Position numbers and translations under genes: made by a program. Below are positions 51,976 to 60,404 of a DNA stretch of 64,000 bases, one piece after another (positions within the stretch are counted from its first letter, which is position 1; every line of letters begins with the position of its first letter). The stretch is from Solimicrobium sp043758755 (GTDB lineage: Bacteria > Pseudomonadota > Gammaproteobacteria > Burkholderiales > Burkholderiaceae_D). The notes under the pieces were generated by a model. It saw only the letters and a list, made by a program, of their open reading frames with translations. It was not told where the DNA came from and did not search any database. The stretch spans positions 62,001 to 126,000 of the forward strand of contig JAYVMW010000004.1 of NCBI GenBank assembly GCA_043758755.1. Reading direction: 5' to 3'.

Positions 51976-53069
51976 TGGCCGGCACCCAATTTTTTGGCCA
52001 GAGCGGCACCGTCGACGGCGTTTTTCTGCGCCTCACGCCGCGCGTCAAAACTGACGGGCCAGCCATGTAAATGAGGTTCAACAATTTCTGCCACGGCGCG
52101 CAGCCAGAGTGGATCTTCGTTCAGGCACGGTATGTAATGAAAATTTTTGCCGCCGTTGAGCAGGAAGGCAGCGCGCACTTCCATGTTGATTTCTTCGAGC
52201 GTTTCCAGGCAATCGCTGGTAAATCCCGGGCAGATCACGTCGACACGCTGCAAGCCCTTTTTTGCCAACGCCTCGATGGTGGGCTGTGTGTAGGGTTGCA
52301 GCCATTCGGCTTTGCCGAAACGCGATTGAAACGTCACTGTGTATTCGCCCTCGGCCAGTCCGAGGCTTTGCACCAGCAGTCGCGCCGTCTTGTGGCATTC
52401 GCAATGGTAAGGATCGCCCAGCATCAGGGTGCGTTTGGGAACGCCGTGAAAGCTCAGAACCAGATGCGTGGAGCGGCCGTTGGCTTCCCAGTGTTTCAGA
52501 ATCGAATTTTTTAACGCGGCGATATAGGCGGGATGGTCGTGATAATGTTTGATCAGACGCAGATCGGGAATGTTGCGCACTTTTTTATAGACGTCGAACA
52601 CCGCGTCAAAGATCGACGCGGTGGTGGTCGCAGAATATTGCGGATAGGCCGGCAATATTAAAATTCTGTCGTAACCGTTGTCGTGCAAACCGCCCAACAC
52701 TGCCGGTACGGATGGTTGCCCATAACGCATGGCACTGACCACATCGACCTGATGATTTCGTTCGCCCAGATAACCTTTCAACAGCACTGCCTGCTGCTCG
52801 GTGTGCACTTTCAGGGGAGAACCTTCGCTGGTCCAGATCGCTGCATATTTGGCTGCGGATTTTCCGGAGCGAAACGGCAAGATGATGCAGTTTAAGATCA
52901 GCCACCAGATCAGCCTGGGAATTTCTACCACACGGGTATCGGATAAAAATTCACGCAGATAGGGGCGCACCGCTGCGGCCGTCGGTGCTTCTGGTGTGCC
53001 CAGATTGACCAGTACTACGGCAGTCTTGGCGGGTTGATCGTGCCGGTGTGGCTTGGATTGATTAATCAT
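51972..53069 (-). CDS. hemH: Ferrochelatase
   Basis: A 365-residue ferrochelatase inserting Fe2+ into protoporphyrin IX, the last step of haem synthesis. VVLVNLGTPEAP at the N-terminus, LSFHGVPKRTLMLGDPY with the active-site His in the middle and CPGFTSDCLETLEEI near the end are the family signatures. It acts at the inner membrane surface. It lies 23 bases after recN on the same strand and overlaps apaH. The haem it provides would serve the cytochromes encoded at 22-24 kb, though nothing links their regulation. Confidence 0.95.
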   Translation of the reverse strand: MINQSKPHRHDQPAKTAVVLVNLGTPEAPTAAAVRPYLREFLSDTRVVEIPRLIWWLILNCIILPFRSGKSAAKYAAIWTSEGSPLKVHTEQQAVLLKGYLGERNHQVDVVSAMRYGQPSVPAVLGGLHDNGYDRILILPAYPQYSATTTASIFDAVFDVYKKVRNIPDLRLIKHYHDHPAYIAALKNSILKHWEANGRSTHLVLSFHGVPKRTLMLGDPYHCECHKTARLLVQSLGLAEGEYTVTFQSRFGKAEWLQPYTQPTIEALAKKGLQRVDVICPGFTSDCLETLEEINMEVRAAFLLNGGKNFHYIPCLNEDPLWLRAVAEIVEPHLHGWPVSFDARREAQKNAVDGAALAKKLGAGQ

Positions 53070-53092
53070 GAGGGCGTCGGTAGGTTGAGCAA

Positions 53093-54739
53093 TTAATTCG
53101 TCAGCAATTCTCTGGCGTGTTTGCGGGTGGTGGCGGTAATTTCCAGACCACCCATCATGCGCGCAATTTCTTCAACGCGGGCTTTGTGGTCCAGTAAATC
53201 AATTTGCGAGATGGTACCTGTGCTGCCGGTGATCTTGCTGACCTGGAAATGTTGGTCGGCCTGGGATGCAACCTGCGCCAGATGGGTCACGCACAATACC
53301 TGGGCCTGCTGGCCGAGCCGCTTCAATAGTCGGCCAACTACTTCCGCCACCGCGCCACCGATGCCGCTGTCGACTTCATCGAAAATCAGCGTCGGTGTGG
53401 AGGTGGATGCAGAGGCTATGACTGAAATGGCCAGCGCAATACGGGCCAGTTCGCCGCCCGACGCGACTTTGGCCAGCGGCCGTGCTGCCACACCGGCGTG
53501 ACCGGCGACCATGAATTCAATGTGTTCCATGCCATGCACGGCTGGCTCGATGGGACTGAGCTCAATTCTGAAACTGCCGCCGGCCATGCTGAGATCCTGC
53601 ATGGCCTGGGTCACGGCGCTGCCGAGCTGTTGGGCCGCCACGGTGCGCGCCTTGCCAAGTTGCGTTGCGGTGTTCTGATATTCTTTGAGCGCGGCCTGTT
53701 CCATGGCCTGCAATGATTCTAGGTCGGTGGCGTCGCCCATCATCGCCAGTTGCGCAGACAGATTGGGCAGCAGGTCGGGCAGCTGCTCGGGAGTGACGTT
53801 AAATCTGCGTGCGCCGGAATGCAGCGCTTCGACGCGCTGTTCCACTTCGTGCAATCGTTGCGGATCAAGATCGACCCGGCTTAAATAATCGTTGAGCGCC
53901 GAAGTGGCTTCCTGAAGATGAATGCGGGCCGGTTCCAGGTTGTCGACAATGACCTGCAGGCCGCTATCAAAACCGGTCAGTTTATCGAGGCGCTGACTGA
54001 CAGTGGCCAGCTGCGACAGGATGGGGGTATCCGATTCGGAGATGACATCCAGCGCAAACTGCGCTCCTTCAATCAGATTGGCTGCATGGGCCAGCCGGCT
54101 GTGTTCATTGGTGATGTCCTGCCATTCACCGGGTTGCGCGTTGAGTTTGTCGAGCTCGCCGACCTGCCATTCCAGACGTTCGCGTTCCTGCAGAATCTGT
54201 CTGGCGCTGGTTTCAAACTGCATGCGCTGCTGCTTGAGTGCGTGCCAGGATTTGTATAGTTTGCCGACCTGCGCAACCTGATCATGCAGCTGCGCCTGGC
54301 TGTCGAGAATCTCGCGCTGCGCGTCCGTTTGCAGCAGCGACTGATGCGCATGCTGGCCATGAATGTCAACCAAAAGGGCGCCGAGTTCGCGCAACTGGGC
54401 CGCGGTAGCGGTGACACCGTTGATCCAGGCTTTGGAACGGCCGGCATTGTCGATTACGCGGCGCAATAAAATCATGCCGTCTTCGATGTCGATATCCTGA
54501 GTGGCCAGATACGCGTCGCACAGAGCATTGGAAGAGAACTCGGCACAGATGTCGGCCTTGGCGGCACTTTCCCGTACCATGCTGGCATCGCCCCGGCCTC
54601 CCAGAGTCAGACTTAGTGCGTCGATCAATATGGATTTGCCGGCGCCAGTTTCGCCGGTCAGCACAGAAAATCCGGCAGAAAATTCAAGTTCGAGATGTTC
54701 AACGATGACAAAATCATGGATGGTCAGAGTGCGTAGCAT
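53093..54739 (-). CDS. recN: DNA repair protein RecN
   Basis: A 548-residue SMC-like ATPase for double-strand break repair. Walker A is LTGETGAGKSILID near residue 30, coiled-coil arms flank the centre, and the C-terminal lobe carries KVASGGELARIALA and LIFDEVDSGIGG (signature and Walker B). Length is normal. It follows nadK on the same strand with an 88-base gap, an arrangement common in Betaproteobacteria and often linked to the heat-shock/SOS region. No LexA box was seen in the gap. Confidence 0.95.
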   Translation of the reverse strand: MLRTLTIHDFVIVEHLELEFSAGFSVLTGETGAGKSILIDALSLTLGGRGDASMVRESAAKADICAEFSSNALCDAYLATQDIDIEDGMILLRRVIDNAGRSKAWINGVTATAAQLRELGALLVDIHGQHAHQSLLQTDAQREILDSQAQLHDQVAQVGKLYKSWHALKQQRMQFETSARQILQERERLEWQVGELDKLNAQPGEWQDITNEHSRLAHAANLIEGAQFALDVISESDTPILSQLATVSQRLDKLTGFDSGLQVIVDNLEPARIHLQEATSALNDYLSRVDLDPQRLHEVEQRVEALHSGARRFNVTPEQLPDLLPNLSAQLAMMGDATDLESLQAMEQAALKEYQNTATQLGKARTVAAQQLGSAVTQAMQDLSMAGGSFRIELSPIEPAVHGMEHIEFMVAGHAGVAARPLAKVASGGELARIALAISVIASASTSTPTLIFDEVDSGIGGAVAEVVGRLLKRLGQQAQVLCVTHLAQVASQADQHFQVSKITGSTGTISQIDLLDHKARVEEIARMMGGLEITATTRKHARELLTN

Positions 54740-54827
54740 GGCGGGTTACTTGCAGTTGAGGTTGAATAAGTCTGGGTCGGGTTTGACACGGCGGGCCTAT
54801 TTTAAATCAGAACAGCGATTCGGGGCT

Positions 54828-55742
54828 TTAGTGGAGCTGTCCATTCACGGTCGGATATTCATTCCAGTGCATTTTTTCGCGCAGGGTGTGGAAGTAGTTC
54901 CAGTCTTTGGGGTGCAGAAATGAAATCTGGTGGCGGGAACGCTGAATGTGGATCTGGTCACCGACGGCCAGATTGGAAAACGACTGGTTGTCAAAGTTAA
55001 CACTGGCTTCGCGCACGGCTGAAATTTCAACAATGATTTTGCTGCTGTCGGCAACCACGATAGGGCGGTTGGACAGTGCATGCGGTGCAATCGGTACAAA
55101 GATAATGCCGGCAACGTTCGGATGCAGCAGCGGTCCTCCGGCGGACAGGGCATAGGCAGTGGAACCGGTAGGTGTGGAAATGATCAGGCCGTCTGAGCGC
55201 TGGTTGTACATGAAGTTGTCGTCGACCGTGACTTTCAGTTCCACCATGCCGGCACCGGCGTCGCGCGCCACCACGATGTCATTGAAGGCTAGCCCGTTAC
55301 TGATTTCCTTGCCGTCCCGGATCACTGCACCTTCGAGCAAAGTGCGGTGTTCCAGTTGATGTTGGCCGGCCAGCATTTCCGCCAGCGCGTCGTGCATCTG
55401 CTCGAACGGTATATCTGTCATGAAGCCGAGTCGCCCCTGATTGATGCCGATCAGCGGTACCCGGTACGGTGCCAGCTGGCGTGCTATGCCCAGCATGGTG
55501 CCGTCGCCGCCAAGTACGATTGCCAGATCGGCATTCTGTCCGATCTGGTCCGGCTGCATAACGGCAAACCCGGTCATGCCCAGATGTTCAGCGGTTTCCT
55601 GTTCCAGCACCACGGTATGTCCTGCGTCGGTCAGAAAGTGGGCCAGACCGAGCAGATCTCGCGCAATTCCCGGGGCCTGGTACTTTCCAACCAGAGCGAT
55701 GGTTTTGAATTTGGTCGTTGCAGGCGGATTCTTGTTGGTCAT
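54828..55742 (-). CDS. nadK: NAD kinase
   Basis: A 304-residue NAD kinase making NADP. The ATG at 55742 gives MTNKNPPATTKFKTIALVG; a frame from 55772 adds a cysteine-rich tail with no ribosome site. The GGDG motif is in VLGGDGTMLGIAR, followed by INQGRLGFMTDI and STPTGSTAYALSAGGP, all conserved. It is divergent from hrcA across a 223-base gap and precedes recN. The enzyme is cytoplasmic. Confidence 0.95.
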   Translation of the reverse strand: MTNKNPPATTKFKTIALVGKYQAPGIARDLLGLAHFLTDAGHTVVLEQETAEHLGMTGFAVMQPDQIGQNADLAIVLGGDGTMLGIARQLAPYRVPLIGINQGRLGFMTDIPFEQMHDALAEMLAGQHQLEHRTLLEGAVIRDGKEISNGLAFNDIVVARDAGAGMVELKVTVDDNFMYNQRSDGLIISTPTGSTAYALSAGGPLLHPNVAGIIFVPIAPHALSNRPIVVADSSKIIVEISAVREASVNFDNQSFSNLAVGDQIHIQRSRHQISFLHPKDWNYFHTLREKMHWNEYPTVNGQLH

Positions 55743-55953
55743 GTCGGGGCAGCATGAATTAAATAAAGGCAAATTAAATCATAGTTCAGTCCCACGCTGA
55801 ATAATTAAGTGAAGCGGATTTGATATATAAACGTATGATTTTGGAAACTAGTGTGCAAAATGTGATTTTGGTTCCCCATGTCGCAATCGCAACATAACAA
55901 AAAGAAAAGGGCGTAGCCTGCCCAATCAGATGATTCACGACCCTGTTTTGAAT

Positions 55954-55959
55954 TAAAAT
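55954..55959 (+). promoter_or_regulatory. -10 element abutting the hrcA start
   Basis: TAAAAT (55954-55959), with TGATTC at 55931-55936 as a weak -35 at 17-base spacing, would start transcription at about 55966, the first base of the hrcA ATG. No Shine-Dalgarno site is present between them. Confidence 0.4.
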
Positions 55960-55965
55960 GCACGT

Positions 55966-56988
55966 ATGCAACTCGATAATCGTGCCCAAACTCTACTCAA
56001 GGCGTTGGTGGAACGCTACATCGCCGACGGCGTGCCGGTGGGTTCGCGCGCGCTGTCAAAAATATCGGGCCTTGATCTGTCGCCGGCCACGATCCGCAAT
56101 GTCATGGCTGACCTGGAGGAAATGGGATTTGTCTCCAGTCCGCATACCTCGGCAGGCAGAATTCCGACACCGCGCGGCTACCGGGTTTTTGTTGATACGC
56201 TGTTGACTGTCCAGCAGGATGACATCAGCTCGCTGGCGGCGAAAATGCAGGTGCTGGACGGCCATAATCCGCAGCAGAAAATCATTGCCAACGCAGCCCA
56301 GATGCTGTCGTCGCTGTCCCAGTTTGCCGGTGTCGTGATGACACCGCGCGCCGACTCGACCTTTCAGCAGATCGAATTTCTGCGCTTGTCCGAAAAACGG
56401 ATTCTGCTGGTTATTGTTGCACCCAACGGAGATGTGCAAAACCGGTTGTTGCTGACGGAAGTCGATTACACGCCGTCACAGCTGATCCAGGCCGGCAATT
56501 ACATCAATCATCATTTTTCGGGCATGGCAATTTCCGATGTGCGGCAAAAACTTCAGGGTGAACTTAGCCAGCTGCACAGCGAATTGAGCACGCTGATGAA
56601 GGCTGCCGTGCAGGCCGGCAGCGATGCCATGCAGGACGCCGGCGAAGCGGTCGTGATTTCCGGAGAACGCAATTTGTTGAATGTGGATGAACTGTCTTCC
56701 AACATGAAATCGCTGCGCCAGCTGTTTGATCTGTTTGAACAGAAGACCGGACTGATCAATCTGCTCGATATGTCCAGCCGCGCTTCCGGCGTGCAGATTT
56801 TCATCGGCGGCGAGTCGCAGCTCGTTCCCATGGACGACATGAGTATCGTTACTTCCACCTACCACGTCAACGGCAAGGTGGTCGGCACGCTCGGTGTAAT
56901 TGGCCCGACCCGCATGGCGTATGAACGCGTGATTCCGATTGTCGACATTACTTCCAAACTGCTGTCTAATGCGCTCAGTTACTCCTGA
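55966..56988 (+). CDS. hrcA: Heat-inducible transcription repressor HrcA
   Basis: A 340-residue repressor of class I heat-shock genes. The winged helix covers about residues 1-75 (LLKALVERYIADGVPVGSRAL, LSPATIRNVMADLEEMGFV, SAGRIPTPRGYRVFVD), followed by the inserted dimerising domain and a GAF-like C-terminus (VTSTYHVNGKVVGTLGVIGPTRM). It binds CIRCE elements upstream of groE and dnaK, which are not in this window, and I found no complete CIRCE here. The start may be leaderless. Divergent from nadK; sbcB follows 36 bases after. Confidence 0.95.
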   Translation: MQLDNRAQTLLKALVERYIADGVPVGSRALSKISGLDLSPATIRNVMADLEEMGFVSSPHTSAGRIPTPRGYRVFVDTLLTVQQDDISSLAAKMQVLDGHNPQQKIIANAAQMLSSLSQFAGVVMTPRADSTFQQIEFLRLSEKRILLVIVAPNGDVQNRLLLTEVDYTPSQLIQAGNYINHHFSGMAISDVRQKLQGELSQLHSELSTLMKAAVQAGSDAMQDAGEAVVISGERNLLNVDELSSNMKSLRQLFDLFEQKTGLINLLDMSSRASGVQIFIGGESQLVPMDDMSIVTSTYHVNGKVVGTLGVIGPTRMAYERVIPIVDITSKLLSNALSYS

Positions 56989-57024
56989 CCTTTATTCTTG
57001 GCTCTTTCCTGATCTGGTTTGCGC

Positions 57025-58458
57025 ATGCAACAACACACCTTTCTCTGGCACGATTACGAAACTTTTGGCGCCAATACGCGGCGCGACCGGCCGGCTCAGT
57101 TTGCTGCGATCCGTACTGACGCTGATCTGAATGAAATCGGTGCACCGCTCATGTGGTACTGCCAGCCCGCGCCGGACTTTCTGCCCGAACCGGCAGCCTG
57201 CCTGATTACCGGCATCACGCCCCAGCACTGCCTGCAGCACGGCATTCCTGAATATCAGTTTGCGCAGCAGATCAATCAGGAATTTTCCAAGCCAAACACC
57301 ATAGGCGTGGGTTACAACACGATACGCTTTGACGATGAAATTACCCGCTTTATGCTGTGGCGCAATCTGCTTGATCCGTACGCGCGCGAATGGCAAAACC
57401 AGTGCGGTCGCTGGGACATCCTGGACATGCTGCGCACCACTTATGCGCTGCGCCCGGAGGGGATAATCTGGCCGAAAAATGACGAAGGTAAGGTGAGTTT
57501 CAGGCTGGAGCATCTGTGTGCTGCAAATGGTATCGCGCATGAGTCGGCGCATGATGCGCTGTCGGATGTGCGTGCCACGATCGCTTTGGCGCGGCTGGTC
57601 CGGCAGGCGCAGCCCAAGCTGTTTGAGTTCTGTTTTTCGCTGCACAAAAAAGACCGCGTCATCGCAGAAATCGGTTTGCCGGAGCAGCGCCCGTTTTTGC
57701 ATGTGACCGGCATGGTGCCGGTAGAAAAAGGCTGCCTGAGCGTAGTCTGGCCGCTGGCACCGCATCCCACCAATAAAAATGAGCTGATCGTGTGGAATCT
57801 GGAGCATGATCCGCGTGAACTGCTGGGGTTGGACGTGGCAACGATACGAGCGCGCCTGTTTTCAAAAGCCGATCAGTTGCCCGAGGGCGTAGGTCGTTTG
57901 CCGGTCAAGAGTATTCATATCAACAAATCGCCCATCGTCATCAGAAACCTGAAAACACTGGACCCTGCCAAGGCGCAGGAGTGGGGCATTTCGATTGAAA
58001 CTGCGATGAAACATGCAGAATATGCGTTGGCTCTGCCAGATATGAATGCCATTTGGGAACTGGTGTATCAGCGTGAACATGGCACCGAGCTGGATGTGGA
58101 TCAGGATTTGTATAACGGCTTTATCGGGAACAATGACCGCCGGCTGTTGCAGACTTTGACTGGTTATTCCGGCGAAAAACTGGCCAGGGCTGCGCCACAG
58201 TTTCAGGATGAACGCCTCGATGAATTATTGTTCCGCTATCGCGCCAGAAATTTCCCTGAATCGCTCAACGAGGCAGAAGCCGTGCGTTGGGAGCAGTTGC
58301 GAGCCAGCCGGTTTTTTGAAGGTAGTGCCTTTGCGCTGAGTCTGGATGATTTTTTTGCCGAGATCGATCGCTTGGGAGAGTATGCTAGTGAACATGACCA
58401 GGAAATTCTGGCAGCCTTATACGAGTATGCCGAGCAGATTGTTCCTGATCAGGATTAA
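57025..58458 (+). CDS. sbcB: Exodeoxyribonuclease I
   Basis: A 477-residue 3'-5' single-strand DNA exonuclease of the DEDDh family. The ATG at 57025 gives MQQHTFLWHDYETFG, with the first catalytic Asp and Glu in HDYETF. IGVGYNTIRFDDEITRFM provides the second Asp and HESAHDALSDVRATIALARL the His/Asp pair, followed by the SH3-like and helical domains. It functions in recombination repair and mismatch repair. Its stop overlaps the fur stop from the opposite strand by 4 bases. Confidence 0.93.
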   Translation: MQQHTFLWHDYETFGANTRRDRPAQFAAIRTDADLNEIGAPLMWYCQPAPDFLPEPAACLITGITPQHCLQHGIPEYQFAQQINQEFSKPNTIGVGYNTIRFDDEITRFMLWRNLLDPYAREWQNQCGRWDILDMLRTTYALRPEGIIWPKNDEGKVSFRLEHLCAANGIAHESAHDALSDVRATIALARLVRQAQPKLFEFCFSLHKKDRVIAEIGLPEQRPFLHVTGMVPVEKGCLSVVWPLAPHPTNKNELIVWNLEHDPRELLGLDVATIRARLFSKADQLPEGVGRLPVKSIHINKSPIVIRNLKTLDPAKAQEWGISIETAMKHAEYALALPDMNAIWELVYQREHGTELDVDQDLYNGFIGNNDRRLLQTLTGYSGEKLARAAPQFQDERLDELLFRYRARNFPESLNEAEAVRWEQLRASRFFEGSAFALSLDDFFAEIDRLGEYASEHDQEILAALYEYAEQIVPDQD

Positions 58459-58880
58459 CTCAGGTTGGGGCAATCTTTTTTGATGCAGTTGCCGTAAATG
58501 GCCAGTGAATGTTCAGCAATCGTGAAACCGCGCTGGCTGGCAATCAGGTTCTGGCGTTGTTCAATTTCGGCATCATAAAACTCTTCTACCTTGCCGCATT
58601 TTAAACACACCAGATGGTCATGGTGGGACCCTTCGTTGAGTTCAAATACGGCCTTGCCGGTTTCAAAATGATTGCGGTGCAGGATTTCTGCCTGTTCGAA
58701 CTGGGTCAGCACCCGATATACGGTGGCTAGTCCAACGTCCATATTTTCATTCAATAGGATTTTATAAACATCTTCAGCAGAAAGATGACGCACCGGGCTG
58801 TTTTGAAAAATTTCCAGAATTTTCAGTCGCGGCAAAGTGGCTTTGAGACCGCTGGATTTGAGATTCGGCGTATTGGGCAT
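58455..58880 (-). CDS. fur: Ferric uptake regulator Fur
   Basis: A 141-residue Fur protein if begun at the ATG at 58880 (MPNTPNLKSSGLKATLPRLKI); longer frames run into the bamE promoter. The winged helix is at about 10-85 (HLSAEDVYKILLNENMDVGLATVYRVLTQF), and metal-binding residues follow in EGSHHDHLVCLKCGKVEEF and GNCIKKDC, matching the zinc cysteines. It represses iron-uptake genes with Fe2+. The fur-bamE divergent arrangement is standard in this group. I saw no clear 19-bp Fur box in the 88-base spacer. Confidence 0.95.
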   Translation of the reverse strand: MPNTPNLKSSGLKATLPRLKILEIFQNSPVRHLSAEDVYKILLNENMDVGLATVYRVLTQFEQAEILHRNHFETGKAVFELNEGSHHDHLVCLKCGKVEEFYDAEIEQRQNLIASQRGFTIAEHSLAIYGNCIKKDCPNLS

Positions 58881-58926
58881 ATTTATTGGGCATTTCTTTG
58901 TTAAATTCTGACTATCTGCTTTATCA

Positions 58927-58932
58927 TATAAT
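58927..58932 (+). promoter_or_regulatory. -10 element of the bamE promoter
   Basis: Consensus TATAAT lies 36 bases upstream of the bamE ATG. The -35 is not clear. Confidence 0.45.
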
Positions 58933-58968
58933 GTTTTCGTCCGGTTGCTCAATGAATTAAGGCTATTT

Positions 58969-59559
58969 ATGCGAATGTTGCAAATTTGTAATGCAAAAAA
59001 CTTTCTGCTCTCTTGCGGTTTTGTGGTGCTATCCGGATGTGTCACTCAAAATCCGGCCATTGAAGGAATTCCGGTAAATGCAGACGTAGCGCCCAAGTCG
59101 GCTTCGGAAGCGCCAGGAAATGATCTGGCGAATGCACAGCCGGCATCAGATTTAAGTACTAAAACTGTCACCGTTGAAGGTTTTGATAAATTTCTTGGCA
59201 TATTCACCCCATACCGCATCACAATTCAGCAGGGCAATTTCATTTCCCAGGAAATGGCTGACCAGGTCAAGCTGGGTATGACACGAGAACAGGTGCGTTT
59301 TCTGTTGGGTACGGCTCTCATTACCGACATGTTCCATGCAGATCGCTGGGACTATATTTTCCGTCTGTTAAAGCCGAGTGGAGAGCAGACCACTTCACGC
59401 GTGACCATATTTTTTGAAAAAAGTCTGGTGGCAAAAATCGAACGTGGCCAGCTGCCAAACGAGCAGGAATATCTCAAGCGCATTACTGACGCTGCCATCA
59501 AGGACGGGATTGAGCACGTCGACATTAAAACTGACAAACCAAAAGCCAAAGAAGAGTAA
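58969..59559 (+). CDS. bamE: Outer membrane assembly lipoprotein BamE
   Basis: A 196-residue lipoprotein of the BamE/SmpA/OmlA family, part of the BAM complex that inserts barrel proteins. The ATG at 58969 follows TAAGG and leads to lipobox VVLSGC. The core domain is VKLGMTREQVRFLLGTALITDMF and RWDYIFRL, as in E. coli BamE, which is shorter (about 113 residues). A ~75-residue spacer after the lipid site and a C-terminal extension make this protein long, as in other Burkholderiales. The gene precedes dapB by 6 bases. Confidence 0.93.
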   Translation: MRMLQICNAKNFLLSCGFVVLSGCVTQNPAIEGIPVNADVAPKSASEAPGNDLANAQPASDLSTKTVTVEGFDKFLGIFTPYRITIQQGNFISQEMADQVKLGMTREQVRFLLGTALITDMFHADRWDYIFRLLKPSGEQTTSRVTIFFEKSLVAKIERGQLPNEQEYLKRITDAAIKDGIEHVDIKTDKPKAKEE

Positions 59560-59565
59560 TCCGGT

Positions 59566-60375
59566 ATGACAACACCTTTGAAAATAGCGGTAGCCGGCGC
59601 CTCCGGCCGTATGGGTCGCATGCTGATTGAAGCGATCAGCGAAGCCCCCGATCTGCAACTTTGCGGCGCTCTGGATGTAGCGGGCAGTCCGGCGCAAGGA
59701 CAGGACGCGTCGGCATTTTCCGGCAAACTGGCCGGAGTTCTGATTACTTCCGATTTGGCAAAAGGTTTGGGGCAGGCGGATTGCTTGATCGATTTCACCC
59801 GGCCTGAAGGCACGTTGAAGCATCTTGAATACTGCGCACAACATGGCGTAAAAATGATTATTGGTACTACCGGTTTTGATGAAGACGGCAAGGCAGCCAT
59901 TGCCCGTGCCGCGCAAAAGATCGGTATCGTATTTTCACCCAACATGAGTGTCGGCGTGAACGTAACGATGAAATTGCTGGAGCTGGCCGCCAAAAGTTTT
60001 TCAGAGGGCTACGATATCGAAATCATCGAAGCGCATCATCGCCACAAGGTTGATGCGCCCTCCGGTACCGCGCTGAAAATGGGTGAAGTCATCGCTACGG
60101 CAATTGGACGCGACCTGAAGGATGTGGCGGTGTATGCGCGTGAAGGTGTGACCGGAGCACGTGATCCATCCACGATAGGTTTTTCCGCGATCCGCGGCGG
60201 CGACATCGTCGGCGACCATACGGTTCTGTTTGCCGGGATCGGTGAACGCATCGAAATTACCCATAAATCTTCATCGCGTGTGACATACGTCAACGGCAGT
60301 CTGCGTGCCGCCCGATTTTTGCAAAACCGGCACAGCGGTCTGTTTGACATGAATGACGTACTGAATTTGAAATGA
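59566..60375 (+). CDS. dapB: 4-hydroxy-tetrahydrodipicolinate reductase
   Basis: A 269-residue reductase of the lysine/diaminopimelate pathway. The NAD(P)H motif is VAGASGRMGRML near the N-terminus, FSPNMSVGVNV and EAHHRHKVDAPSGTALKMGE carry the catalytic His and Lys, and DHTVLFAGIGERIEITHKSSSR is near the end. Length is normal. It overlaps the first possible leuS ATG by 4 bases (60372-60375), so at least transcription is shared. Confidence 0.96.
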   Translation: MTTPLKIAVAGASGRMGRMLIEAISEAPDLQLCGALDVAGSPAQGQDASAFSGKLAGVLITSDLAKGLGQADCLIDFTRPEGTLKHLEYCAQHGVKMIIGTTGFDEDGKAAIARAAQKIGIVFSPNMSVGVNVTMKLLELAAKSFSEGYDIEIIEAHHRHKVDAPSGTALKMGEVIATAIGRDLKDVAVYAREGVTGARDPSTIGFSAIRGGDIVGDHTVLFAGIGERIEITHKSSSRVTYVNGSLRAARFLQNRHSGLFDMNDVLNLK

Positions 60376-60404
60376 ACGAAAACAAAAGTAGAGTTGAAAA
60401 CAAG

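Noticed and set aside
58881..58968. Possible Fur box in the fur-bamE spacer (TTATCATATAATG)
   Set aside because: It matches too few positions of the 19-bp palindrome and overlaps the bamE -10; AT-rich promoters give such partial matches by chance.
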